This document shows, one piece after another, positions 6,493 through 14,288 of a stretch of 14,288 nt of DNA. The DNA comes from an uncultured Atopobium sp. GTDB taxonomy: Bacteria; Actinomycetota; Coriobacteriia; Coriobacteriales; Atopobiaceae. Under the pieces are notes generated by a model. That model ran no database searches. It worked only from the letters and a program-made list of their open reading frames with translations, and had not been told where the DNA came from. The translations under genes were made by a program, and so were the position numbers. The stretch is taken from positions 1-14,288 of the forward strand of contig CAMXVQ010000027.1 of the NCBI GenBank assembly GCA_947252455.1, in the 5' to 3' direction. Each line of letters begins with the position of its first letter. Position 1 is the stretch's first letter.

Positions 6493-9203
6493 TACCTGTT
6501 CCTGCCGTGACAATTTTTAAACTTAAGACCACTGCCACAAGGGCACTCATCATTACGACCAGCTTGCGCATAAGGATCCCGTTCATCTTTTTGATAGGGA
6601 ACAGGCTTTTCGTTTGCGTGAGGATTTTCTAAATCCCTAAAATGCTTGGGGCCATGATCGCCATCAACATCAGAAGGACCCGAATACTGCGCACGCTCCA
6701 AATTTGAGGATTCGCGAGGTGCAGGTGAGGCCATAAGCTCAATATGCAAAATAGTGCGTAAAAAGTCCTCGTACATGGTGTTAACCAATTCGGTAAACGC
6801 CGCAAACGCTTCTGTCTTATATTCAACAAGTGGATCTCTTTGTCCAAAGCCGCGTAAACCAATTCCGGTTTTCAAGTAGTCCATTTCCTGCAGATATGCC
6901 ATCCACCGTGTATCGATAACGCGAAGCATAACCTGAGCAGACAGCTCTTTCATAATGTCATCGGACAGGCGCTCAGATTTTTCACGATAACAATCCTCAA
7001 CAAAATCGTAAACAAAATCAACCAGCTCGTCATATGAACCCGAATCTGGTAAATCGGGTACATTCTCGTTACCCGTAAGATCGCTCATCCACTTTTTAAG
7101 ACCCTCTAAATCCCAATCGTCGGGATCAAGCTCTTGTGAGCAAAAATGGGTGGTAAAGCGCTCAACAGTATCTTGGGTAACCTCATGGATATGAGAAACC
7201 AGATCTTTGCCGTCTAAAATCTTATTGCGCTCTTCGTAAATAACCTGACGCTGAGTATTCATAACGTCGTCGTAGTCAAGAACATTTTTACGCATAGCAA
7301 AGTTAATTTCCTCAACTTTGCGCTGAGCACCTTCTACTGCCTTGGTAACCAATTTTGCTTTAATGGGCATATCATCAGGCATTTGATATTTTTCCATAAG
7401 CGCAGCAATACGATCCATACGATCCCCACCAAAAAGGCGCATGAGGTCATCGTCTAGCGAAAGATAAAATTGCGTTACACCAGGGTCGCCTTGACGACCG
7501 GAACGTCCGCGGAGCTGATTGTCAATACGCCTACTTTCATGACGCTCTGTTCCGATAACGCATAGGCCGCCCGCAGCTAAAACTTCCTTCTTTTCTTTAT
7601 CGCAAATTTCTTTAGCACGAGTTTTGAATTCGTTAAATATTGCAGCATCGGCTTCATCAGGATTCATCCCCTGTTCGCGCATAAATTCGCGCGCAAGTTC
7701 ATCAGGGTTTCCGCCCAAAAGAATATCGGTACCACGTCCAGCCATGTTGGTTGCAATAGTGACAGCACCCTCACGACCAGCTTGAGCAACAATTTGTGCT
7801 TCACGCTCATGAAATTTTGCATTTAAAACTTCATGCTTGATCCCGCGTTTATCCAAAATTCGAGAAAGTTTTTCGGAGCTTTCAATAGAAACAGTACCAA
7901 CTAAGCAAGGCTGCCCTGTTAAATGGCGCCTAATCACATCTTGTGCGACGGCGTTAAACTTTGCGTCAACCGTTCTATATACTAGGTCATCAAGGTCACG
8001 ACGCTGAACAGGACGATTAGGTGGGATAGCCTGCACTGGAAGATGGTAAATCTCTCTAAACTCAGCATCCTCGGTCATGGCAGTTCCTGTCATGCCTGAC
8101 AACTTGTCATACAAGCGGAAATAGTTTTGAAGGGTAATGGTTGCCAGCGTTTGATTTTCTTCGCGAACGTACACCCCTTCTTTTGCCTCAATAGCCTGAT
8201 GAAGACCTTCTGAATAACGGCGGCCTTCCATAATACGTCCAGTAAATTCGTCGACAATTTTTACTTCACCGTCCGCAACAACATATTGCTGGTCACGATG
8301 GAACATATACTGGGCTTTAAGTGCTTGCTGCAAGTGATTAACAAGCTGTCCGCTCATATCAGCATAGATGTTATCTATGCCCAATCGAGCTTCAATTTTT
8401 TTCAAACCTAAGTCCGTAGCAGCAATAGTGTGCTTTGCTTCGTCCATATCAAAATCAACTTCTGGCTTAAGATCACGAACCGCGCGCGCAAAATCCTTAT
8501 ACGTTGTAGCTGACTTAGTGCCCGCACCCGAGATAATAAGTGGCGTACGTGCTTCGTCGATTAAAATTGAGTCGACCTCATCAACGATTGCAAAATGATG
8601 GCCGCGTTGGACACGTTGTGAAGCTTGCGTAACCATGTTGTCGCGCAAATAATCAAAACCAAATTCAGAGTTAGTACCATAGGTTATATCGGCACTGTAT
8701 GATGGCTTTTTATCAGAAAGTTGCATGCCGTTTTGAAGCAATCCAACACTCATTCCCATGAAATGATAAATTTGTCCCATTTGCTGGCTGTCACGACGTG
8801 CAAGATAGTCATTAACCGTAACGATGTGTACGCCCTTCTCTGGTATAGCATTAAGATATCCAGCTAATGTTGATACAAGAGTTTTACCTTCTCCTGTTTT
8901 CATCTCAGCAATGGTACCGTTGTGAAGCGCAATACCTCCAATAACCTGAACATCAAAGTGACGCATACCCAACACACGGCGCGAAGCCTCTCGCACAGCC
9001 GCAAATGCCTCGGGCAACAGCGCATCAAGCGTTTCCCCGTTAGCAAACCGTTCTTTAAATTCTTGAGTTTTATGTTGAAGCTGTTCATCGCTCAAACTCT
9101 GAGTAGCCTGTTCTTGGTCGTTTACTAGCTGAGCAATTTGTTTAAATTCTTTTAATTGCTTATCAGCTCCTCTAGAAAGAAGGCGTGAAAATAAGTTCGG
9201 CAT
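6492..9203 (-). CDS. secA: Protein translocase ATPase SecA
   Basis: SecA is the ATP-driven motor that pushes preproteins through SecYEG. The product is full length at 903 residues. Visible motifs are the N-terminal SRLLSRGADKQLK (6-18), Walker A MKTGEGKT (101-108), the conserved YGTNSEFGFDYLRDNM (175-190), DEVDSILIDEART (208-220) as Walker B/DEAD-like motif, and VTIATNMAGRGTDILLGGNP plus QLRGRSGRQGDPG in the second nucleotide-binding fold. A zinc-binding SEC-C tail follows with C887, C889, C898 and H899 (CPCGSGLKFKNCHG), which typically contacts SecB or phospholipid. The ATG has AAAGGA six to seven bases upstream. The stop overlaps the prfB start by one base. Only one SecA is visible here; a second paralogue elsewhere cannot be judged. 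Confidence 0.98.
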   Translation of the reverse strand: MPNLFSRLLSRGADKQLKEFKQIAQLVNDQEQATQSLSDEQLQHKTQEFKERFANGETLDALLPEAFAAVREASRRVLGMRHFDVQVIGGIALHNGTIAEMKTGEGKTLVSTLAGYLNAIPEKGVHIVTVNDYLARRDSQQMGQIYHFMGMSVGLLQNGMQLSDKKPSYSADITYGTNSEFGFDYLRDNMVTQASQRVQRGHHFAIVDEVDSILIDEARTPLIISGAGTKSATTYKDFARAVRDLKPEVDFDMDEAKHTIAATDLGLKKIEARLGIDNIYADMSGQLVNHLQQALKAQYMFHRDQQYVVADGEVKIVDEFTGRIMEGRRYSEGLHQAIEAKEGVYVREENQTLATITLQNYFRLYDKLSGMTGTAMTEDAEFREIYHLPVQAIPPNRPVQRRDLDDLVYRTVDAKFNAVAQDVIRRHLTGQPCLVGTVSIESSEKLSRILDKRGIKHEVLNAKFHEREAQIVAQAGREGAVTIATNMAGRGTDILLGGNPDELAREFMREQGMNPDEADAAIFNEFKTRAKEICDKEKKEVLAAGGLCVIGTERHESRRIDNQLRGRSGRQGDPGVTQFYLSLDDDLMRLFGGDRMDRIAALMEKYQMPDDMPIKAKLVTKAVEGAQRKVEEINFAMRKNVLDYDDVMNTQRQVIYEERNKILDGKDLVSHIHEVTQDTVERFTTHFCSQELDPDDWDLEGLKKWMSDLTGNENVPDLPDSGSYDELVDFVYDFVEDCYREKSERLSDDIMKELSAQVMLRVIDTRWMAYLQEMDYLKTGIGLRGFGQRDPLVEYKTEAFAAFTELVNTMYEDFLRTILHIELMASPAPRESSNLERAQYSGPSDVDGDHGPKHFRDLENPHANEKPVPYQKDERDPYAQAGRNDECPCGSGLKFKNCHGRNR

Positions 9204-9257
9204 ACTAATCCTTTTGTACTATCAAAGAGAAACAAACTCTTACGTTTAATCCCTACT

Positions 9258-9266
9258 ATTTTAGCA
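9258..9266 (-). promoter_or_regulatory. Candidate extended -10 promoter element for secA
   Basis: The minus strand reads TGCTAAAAT, that is TG-N-TAAAAT, an extended -10 about 55 bases upstream of the secA ATG. A TGTTCA 17 bases further upstream is a poor -35, as is tolerated with an extended -10. The start point is inferred only. Confidence 0.4.
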
Positions 9267-9454
9267 ATTAAATGTCTTCATGAACATCTCAGCAGTTATC
9301 GCACAAATTTGTTATAAAAAATTGCGCGTAATCACCACAAAAACTATGGGTATGATCTGTTCCTTGAATAAGCCATATGCACAGCTAAAATATTCAGTTT
9401 TTTACATAATCTATCTCTCTGTATTTTCATGTTTAGCTTATTTGTATACCTAAG

Positions 9455-9499
9455 TCGTTTTTGAGAGTATCGCGCAAACGCGCGGGCGCTCTTAAACGA
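9455..9499. terminator. Bipartite inverted repeat after the regulator gene, possible terminator
   Basis: Outer arms TCGTTT (9455-9460) and AAACGA (9494-9499) enclose GAGAG/CTCTT arms and an inner CGCGC-AAA-CGCGC hairpin. The structure begins 10 bases after the regulator stop codon, as a terminator would. It lacks a U-run on the minus strand, so intrinsic termination would be weak. It could instead be a mRNA-end stabiliser. Confidence 0.4.
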
Positions 9500-9508
9500 T
9501 CTATGCTT

Positions 9509-12500
9509 CTAATTTTGTAGCCGATCAATACCAAACATGTTAACAGGCCCAGAAATTTTACGCCGCACAGAAGATTTCCGCGTATTTTTGCGAACAAGCT
9601 GCTCAATAGCCTGCGGAATTTCTCTCACACCAATAGCATGCAACTGCGCTTTATATATGTTGAGATAGCGGGGGATCTCTGCTGATCTTCCATTAAGTGC
9701 CAACAGTTCCAGCATACGATATACGACATCTTCGCGAAGAGGTGCTTGCGAAAAAGCTGTTTGCATCACGCGCAAGGCCAGGCGTATTCTACCCTGTCTA
9801 AATGCGGCGCTACTAACGAGCTCAGAAACCGTAATAAAGAGATTCTGAACCTCTTCAAATCGGTTGTAAAATCTACCGGTAATATCATTGATAGAAAGAT
9901 CAACACCCGAGCCAAACATGCTCAACGCACGGCATCCCTGATCTATCAAAGTAAGATCGTCCATTCCTTCATTGATAACGGCTTGAGCAATATGCTCAAA
10001 TACATCAACATCACAAATAATCATTTCATCGTTTAAGTAAACCATTCCTTCATTTTTATTAACGCGCAAAGGATTTTGAGGTAACAGTTTTGCCTGCAAA
10101 GCCTTGCGTGCTGCACTCATGGTTTCATAGAGTCTTACCATGCCATATTCAAAATCGCAATCTCCCCAAAGCGCACTAATAAGGTTATATCTATTGGATC
10201 GATGCTGCGGGCAAAACGACAAATACCCAAGTAACTGATTGACATGCCGTTTTTGCAAAAGGCGCATGTCTACTGCTACGCCATCCACCGAAACAGAAAA
10301 TCGATCAAGACAGCGTATCGAAACACGCCTACCATAAGATAATTCATGACACATGGACATGGATGATGGTAAATCATAAGCTAGGCCAAGTTGATCTTGT
10401 CCATGATTGATTTTTGGATTCGAGTATTCAGACGCGAGCCCCTTTGCCTCATCAGGTTCAATCAAGTTGATACCCGCTGTTTGCATATGCTCCCATGAGA
10501 AATCGCCATACACTGCTTTCATAAATTGTGAAAATGCTTTTTTCCAAGAAAGTGGTGTATTTTGTATAAGCTCAGCAGAAGAAGCCGGTAAAAGTCTATA
10601 CACCATTGCATAAATCCACGCCATGTTTCTTGAAGGAGTACCTGTTATATGGTGTAACTTTGTAAATTGCTCGGAAACTGACAATGAGTCATCCGCGCGA
10701 GAACTGCTGTATAGCACCAAACATGCAAGATCTTTAAAAAATCCCTCACAACAATTTATATCCTTCCTATAAATCTGTTCTTTAGACAAAAGACGCGCGC
10801 ATAAGCAAACAAAAAATGAAAGCTGTTGCAAATAAGGCTCGTGTATAGTTTGCGCCAGCGTATAGCCCATTTGAGCTTGAGCATAGGCTCTTTGTGGCAT
10901 TTCTTGTAAAAGTTTCTGAATTGCATCGCCTATATAGAATATGGTTTCAAATGTTTTATCATAATGCTCACGCGCAAATTGAATTGCGTGTTCTCCTCTC
11001 ATAAATAGGGGTTTCATATGCGACAACATGGCAACCAACTCATCAAAAAATCCAATATAGGAATCTAAAGGCGAATTTTGGCACAAGTTACGCAGACATT
11101 TTTCGGATGCTGATTCAAGGCAAACACCCTCAGGAGAAAGTCCAAGCATGGCATACGCATAATATTTGGTATGGTTATCCAAAATATCGAATAAATTATG
11201 AGATGTAGACGCCGACGAGTTTAAACTTGCATGATGAATTACTTTGAGAAAATCACCCTGCTCAAGCAAGTTAATGGTATGAGCAACATGATGCACTAAA
11301 GGTGCGCGTGATTTGGTAAAACGCATGGTACAACCATATGCATCCTTAGATAAGCGGCAAGCACTTTTTAAATACTCCAGTGCGCGAACGGTGTCAACAT
11401 AGGCAAGATAATCTGGCGTTTTTTCAGTAACATAAGGAATACGTTTATGAAGTGAAACAACTGATAGCCCGTCAATTTTTTGTGAATGTGATGCTGCAGC
11501 ATCAAGCTGCTCAGATGACGCACAAACAACAGTCTCGGCAGATGTGGTAGGCTTGGTAGTCTCGATGGACTCGGCAGAAGCCTTTTGGACATCCTCGTGA
11601 GCTTCATTGAGATACTTGTTAAGGTATCCATCAGAAAGCAGACTATAAGCTTGCTCCAAAAATTGAAAACTCCAAGTCTTTGCACACGTAGAACGAGAAA
11701 CTGTTAATAAGAAGTCTACCGCTTCGGTTTGAGAAGAAACGATCAGACCATATCCACGATTCAAAAGCCGGCGCATGCATTCCTGGATAAGTGGACTATG
11801 ATCGCCGTACAAAATGCTTGTATTTGTGTGAATTGAGGAAAGATCCTTTACAAGGTTAAGAACCGTAGCGCATCTCGCATATGAACCTCGTTGCGCTAAT
11901 ACGGCAGATAAAAGCCATAACAGCTCAGGAAAACTCTTATAGTAGGTTGCAAAACCTTGTATAAAGGATTGCCAAATATAATCATCGCATAAACCTGCAA
12001 CCTCAAACGTTGATGTATAAACATTAAACTCAATGAACCCGTCTTCCAAGAGAGCTTGTTCTTTAATATCTGCAAAACTAATATTAAGTTTTTTGGATAT
12101 AAAATCGAGTTCGTCTATCTTTCCTGCGCCCAAACCAAATAACGAAAGAAGCGTAGGCATATAATTACGATCTTGATAACTCGGCGCTAGGTGATTCGCG
12201 TAATCGTATACATAATAATGCACATAGTCATAAAGCGTGCTTAAGTACGCAGATTTATTGTCGTAAACGTCTCGTTCGCTTTCCCTATCATGCAAAAGCG
12301 CAGCACATAACACAGGAATATTATGAGTTGCTTGCAAAAGACCCTTACACAAATCATCAACTTGAGCAGCTAAGTCTGATTTATTTACAAGATAAGCTAA
12401 TGGATAAAGCTTGCGATAGAAATATAAATATTGCGGACGCGTGGTGATTAAAACTCGATTCTTGCTGTTAAAGAGCAGCGAAACAACGCGAATAAACTGC

Positions 12501-12886
12501 TCATGTACAGCAGGATCAAATGTGTAAACATGACTAAATGCAACAAAATAATGATGTTTGGATAGATCTTTCCTTGAAAACTTGCCGTAAAGACGCTCAA
12601 AAAAGGTAATCATGTTCTGTTTTGAGCATTTAGAAAGGTCAAAATTTAAAACCTCATAATCGTGCGATTCATAATGGTGTAATAAAGCATTCAAACAAAA
12701 AGCCTTACCAAAGCCGTGAGCCGCATTAAGAAGGAGAATATGACCTTGCGTTGCATCATCAGGTACAAATTTTTCTAACAGGGTCTTACGAGGGAGCAAC
12801 GTAATAGATCCTGAAGTAAAACAAGGTTCATCTGCAGATAAAACAGAAATTACACCGTTGTTTAATGTATCCGAATAATAGCACAT
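9509..12886 (-). CDS. Large SARP/MalT-like regulator: degenerate P-loop ATPase region plus C-terminal winged helix and BTAD domain
   Basis: The predicted product is a 1125-residue cytoplasmic transcriptional regulator. The N-terminus resembles the STAND/MalT NTPase layout: LLPRKTLLEKF (30-40), a P-loop-like NAAHGFGKAF (54-63) and RVLITTRP (144-151). The P-loop has Ala where Ser/Thr should follow GK, and the expected Walker B acidic pair is replaced by HHYFVAFSHVYTFD (111-124). The middle (about 230-850) is helical and repeat-like, with a Ser/Thr/Ala-rich low-complexity stretch near 440-470. The C-terminus has an OmpR-type winged helix (about 855-960; SIRCLDRFSVSVDG, ALWGDCDFEYG, MSAARKALQ) and a BTAD domain (about 965-1100; RLALRVMQTAFSQAPLREDV, YLNIYKAQLHAIG). 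The ATG at 12886 has GGAG nine bases upstream; an upstream in-frame ATG at 12901 has no ribosome site. No target genes are visible; self-control is plausible from the repeats upstream. Confidence 0.88.
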   Translation of the reverse strand: MCYYSDTLNNGVISVLSADEPCFTSGSITLLPRKTLLEKFVPDDATQGHILLLNAAHGFGKAFCLNALLHHYESHDYEVLNFDLSKCSKQNMITFFERLYGKFSRKDLSKHHYFVAFSHVYTFDPAVHEQFIRVVSLLFNSKNRVLITTRPQYLYFYRKLYPLAYLVNKSDLAAQVDDLCKGLLQATHNIPVLCAALLHDRESERDVYDNKSAYLSTLYDYVHYYVYDYANHLAPSYQDRNYMPTLLSLFGLGAGKIDELDFISKKLNISFADIKEQALLEDGFIEFNVYTSTFEVAGLCDDYIWQSFIQGFATYYKSFPELLWLLSAVLAQRGSYARCATVLNLVKDLSSIHTNTSILYGDHSPLIQECMRRLLNRGYGLIVSSQTEAVDFLLTVSRSTCAKTWSFQFLEQAYSLLSDGYLNKYLNEAHEDVQKASAESIETTKPTTSAETVVCASSEQLDAAASHSQKIDGLSVVSLHKRIPYVTEKTPDYLAYVDTVRALEYLKSACRLSKDAYGCTMRFTKSRAPLVHHVAHTINLLEQGDFLKVIHHASLNSSASTSHNLFDILDNHTKYYAYAMLGLSPEGVCLESASEKCLRNLCQNSPLDSYIGFFDELVAMLSHMKPLFMRGEHAIQFAREHYDKTFETIFYIGDAIQKLLQEMPQRAYAQAQMGYTLAQTIHEPYLQQLSFFVCLCARLLSKEQIYRKDINCCEGFFKDLACLVLYSSSRADDSLSVSEQFTKLHHITGTPSRNMAWIYAMVYRLLPASSAELIQNTPLSWKKAFSQFMKAVYGDFSWEHMQTAGINLIEPDEAKGLASEYSNPKINHGQDQLGLAYDLPSSMSMCHELSYGRRVSIRCLDRFSVSVDGVAVDMRLLQKRHVNQLLGYLSFCPQHRSNRYNLISALWGDCDFEYGMVRLYETMSAARKALQAKLLPQNPLRVNKNEGMVYLNDEMIICDVDVFEHIAQAVINEGMDDLTLIDQGCRALSMFGSGVDLSINDITGRFYNRFEEVQNLFITVSELVSSAAFRQGRIRLALRVMQTAFSQAPLREDVVYRMLELLALNGRSAEIPRYLNIYKAQLHAIGVREIPQAIEQLVRKNTRKSSVRRKISGPVNMFGIDRLQN

Positions 12887-12988
12887 ATCAATCATCTCCA
12901 TTCAGTTATGGAAAAACAATATTTTTGTAAGTTACGCCTTTAAACGAGCAAAAGAAAAGACGCAACTTGAATGAAAATAAAAGTAATC

Positions 12989-13097
12989 TGCAAGAAAAAT
13001 GCAAGAGTAAATTTAAAAATTTTTCTAAATTTAAAATCTTTTTTTAGAAGAATTCATTTTTTTGGCAAAAAAAGTAAAAACTTGCAACAAACTTGCA
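12989..13097. promoter_or_regulatory. Two inverted pairs of short direct repeats with 11 bp period, candidate SARP operator
   Basis: TGCAAGA occurs at 12989-12995 and 13000-13006, eleven bases apart. Its reverse complement core occurs as AAACTTGCA at 13078-13086 and 13089-13097, again eleven bases apart. The pairs sit about 100 and 200 bases upstream of the BTAD regulator start and enclose phased A/T tracts. SARP-type BTAD regulators are known to bind short direct repeats spaced by one helical turn, so binding by the adjacent regulator is a reasonable inference and is untested. Confidence 0.45.
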
Positions 13098-13290
13098 CGA
13101 AGTTATAAGAAAAAATGCACAAAGCTCGTAACATGAAAATTTTGAAATAAAAAATTCTGGGCTGTAAAAATAAAGTTATACGCATCTAACAGTTTATGCG
13201 AATACAACAGAATAAGCGAAAAAAGCATAAAAATGCGTCATTTTGGTATCGGTGAATGGTAGCTATTTTTCTGTAAGCGGTATGTCTAGA

Positions 13291-13390
13291 AGCCAGAAAT
13301 GCTAAAATCACGCGAAAATTACCTGAAAAATTAAGGTGCAACGAATGACTAAAACCGCTAAGAGAATAAGAGTAAGACTCAGAATAATAG
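13291..13390. repeat. Left copy of an approximately 100 bp dispersed-type direct repeat
   Basis: The core TGCTAAAATCACGC (13300-13313) and its surroundings recur in the same orientation at 14084-14185. Matches continue through AAAATTA, GAAAAA, TAAG-TG, CGCTAA, TAAGA and CTCA-AATA, with small gaps. No reading frame is kept between the copies, so the repeat is probably non-coding. Confidence 0.65.
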
Positions 13391-13478
13391 CAAGGGCACA
13401 AAGCCCGTCTTTATAAGTTAAAACTAGAAAATTAGCACTAGTATCCTTAGATCGCGTGCACATAACGTAAAGAACAAA

Positions 13479-14030
13479 TTGCCTTGTATATCGATGTTTT
13501 TTATTACTTTTATACTTACAAGATTATTTTTCCTCGCATTAATGCTTGATCACAATCAAATTCCTATTGACATGAAGACGTATTCAGGAAACGAATCTGA
13601 AAAGCCTGTTATACGAGATCCTATCGCCTCTCTTAAAGCGAAGTACAACATTTCAGGGAAGAACCATCCATGTAACAGATAAAGGTTTAAAATGCGCACA
13701 AACATTGCCTTTGCAAGAATGAATAAGGATGGATATCTTTTCTCTAAGTTGGTTAAAGGACTTTCAAAGACAGAAAAAACATGGGTGTTATCCCAAGAAG
13801 GGTTTACCGACGTCATTGGAGCAAAAGGTAAACTTCACTATCGCTATAAATCCTGCGTAGATAGTTTTCCCTATACCATAGAGCTTGACAGTAGGAAAAC
13901 CTCAGTAAAGATTAGAGAGAAGCGTTTACTTACCTATAATCCCAAGCTTACTGCAAAGAAGCGGTATGAAATAAATCGTACGGGTAATATTCCATTGAAT
14001 GGAAGCTTGTACAAAGTTTCCATTAAGTGA
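13479..14030 (+). pseudogene. Remnant of an IS1634-like (IS4 superfamily) transposase, truncated and frameshifted
   Basis: The plus strand carries a decayed central part of a DDE transposase. From about 13533 it reads LALMLDHNQIPIDMKTYSGN, then ESEKPVIRDPIASLKAKYNI. A stop TAA follows at 13680-13682, and from 13692 the frame resumes with NIAFARMNKDGYLFSKLVKG, KLHYRYKSCVDSFPYTIELD and REKRLLTYNPKLTAKKRYEI. The stop is caused by two nearby indels. An extra base near 13659-13664 and a missing base near 13697-13703 put the sequence between them in another frame, where it reads TIHVTDKGLKCAQ, the family motif with the second catalytic Asp. The upstream part with the first Asp and the downstream part with the catalytic Glu are absent, so it cannot be active. 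It is the only plus-strand coding trace here. Family assignment is from remembered motifs, without a database search. Confidence 0.8.
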
Positions 14031-14083
14031 TACTACCAGTGCATATTCTGCACGCTTGCGTTAGCTCTACGCATTAGTCATAC

Positions 14084-14185
14084 AGGCAGAAAATGCTAAA
14101 ATCACGCCAAAATTATGCGAAAAATAAGATGTAAAGAAAAATTTATTCGCTAAATCTACTAAGAACAAGGCGCTCAAAATAGAAG
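14084..14185. repeat. Right copy of the approximately 100 bp direct repeat
   Basis: The identical 14-base core lies at 14094-14107, with similarity on both sides to 13291-13390. It lies between the transposase remnant and the 5S rRNA end, in the presumed trailer of the rRNA operon. The copies are direct, not inverted, so they are not terminal inverted repeats of one element. Confidence 0.65.
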
Positions 14186-14260
14186 CTACAAGAGACAAAG
14201 AGAAGAAGGATGAAGATAGACCTAAACCAAAGACAACCTCGATATACAAATGTCCCTCGT

Positions 14261-14288
14261 TGGTCAGCGACGTCCTGCTCTCCCACGG
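14261..14288 (-). rRNA. rrf: 3' end of a 5S rRNA gene (partial, runs off the right edge)
   Basis: The minus strand at the window edge begins with GTGGGAGAGCAGGACGTCGC, the highly conserved loop E/helix IV region and 3' end of bacterial 5S rRNA (compare the usual GGTGGGAGAGTAGGACG). About 13-15 bases after GAGAGCAGG is where 5S rRNA normally ends, giving a 3' end near 14260. Only about 28 bases are visible, so the exact end and the upstream 23S/16S genes are inferred. Confidence 0.72.

Larger units (their letters stand above)
9204..9508. other. Intergenic region upstream of secA
   Basis: This 305-base non-coding gap should contain the secA promoter and the end of the regulator transcript. A candidate extended -10 and a bipartite inverted repeat are listed separately. 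I see no small gene or RNA gene in it. Confidence 0.6.
12902..13478. other. AT-rich non-coding region upstream of the BTAD regulator
   Basis: This is about 580 bases without a credible gene. It is strongly AT-rich, especially 12990-13160, with many A- and T-runs of five to seven bases and the repeated word TAAATTTAAAA (13008-13018 and 13026-13036). It holds the 11 bp-spaced repeat pairs and the left copy of the flanking repeat (both listed separately). A small inverted repeat CGCAT/ATGCG lies at 13181-13200. I could not place a convincing promoter for the regulator. Confidence 0.55.

Noticed and set aside
9509..10320. LuxR-type helix-turn-helix at the C-terminus of the large regulator
   Set aside because: The C-terminus shows an OmpR-like winged helix followed by a BTAD helical domain. 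No LuxR-type HTH motif is seen, so it is SARP-like rather than a classical LAL regulator.
13186..13401. Minus-strand open frame of 71 codons, and a similar one at 14067-14249
   Set aside because: They share only a short stretch (VILAF region) because both overlap the nucleotide repeat. There is no ribosome site and no family resemblance, and the frames shift between copies.
13291..14185. Flanking repeats as terminal inverted repeats of an intact IS
   Set aside because: The copies are in direct orientation and the transposase between them is truncated and frameshifted.

Overview
The window looks like a moderately low-GC member of the Coriobacteriia (Actinomycetota), possibly Atopobiaceae. This is inferred from the secA-prfB / ftsEX-smpB neighbourhood combined with a very large SARP/MalT-type BTAD regulator. 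No marker in the window fixes the genus. Every intact gene lies on the minus strand, so transcription runs from high to low coordinates.

The right edge (about 14260-14288) holds what appears to be the 3' end of a 5S rRNA gene, which would mean an rRNA operon enters from the right. Downstream of it, 12902-14260 is an AT-rich accessory zone without an intact gene. It contains a plus-strand remnant of an IS1634-like (IS4 superfamily) transposase, cut at both ends and carrying two compensating indels. Two related copies of an approximately 100 bp direct repeat flank the remnant. The same zone also holds the presumed control region of the next gene, with two inverted pairs of short repeats set exactly 11 bp apart.

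At 9509-12886 lies a 1125-residue regulator. It has a MalT-like P-loop region whose key residues have decayed, a long helical middle, and a C-terminal winged helix plus BTAD domain.

Next come three tightly packed genes that probably form one operon: secA (translocase motor), prfB (release factor 2; no programmed frameshift; the codon-reading tripeptide reads SPT instead of SPF) and a YitT-family membrane protein. A 333 bp gap carrying a small tandem repeat separates them from a monocistronic small transaldolase gene, which ends in a clear intrinsic terminator.

The left part is a second operon: ftsE (with an unusual glutamine-rich extension of about 110 residues), ftsX, a TPR-repeat protein, and smpB running off the window edge. 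FtsE/FtsX form the divisome ABC complex. SecA drives protein export, RF2 terminates at UGA/UAA, and SmpB acts with tmRNA in ribosome rescue.

I did not find a CRISPR array, a defence island, a complete mobile element or a prophage. The points most worth a second look are the regulator with its candidate operator, the FtsE extension and the RF2 tripeptide.
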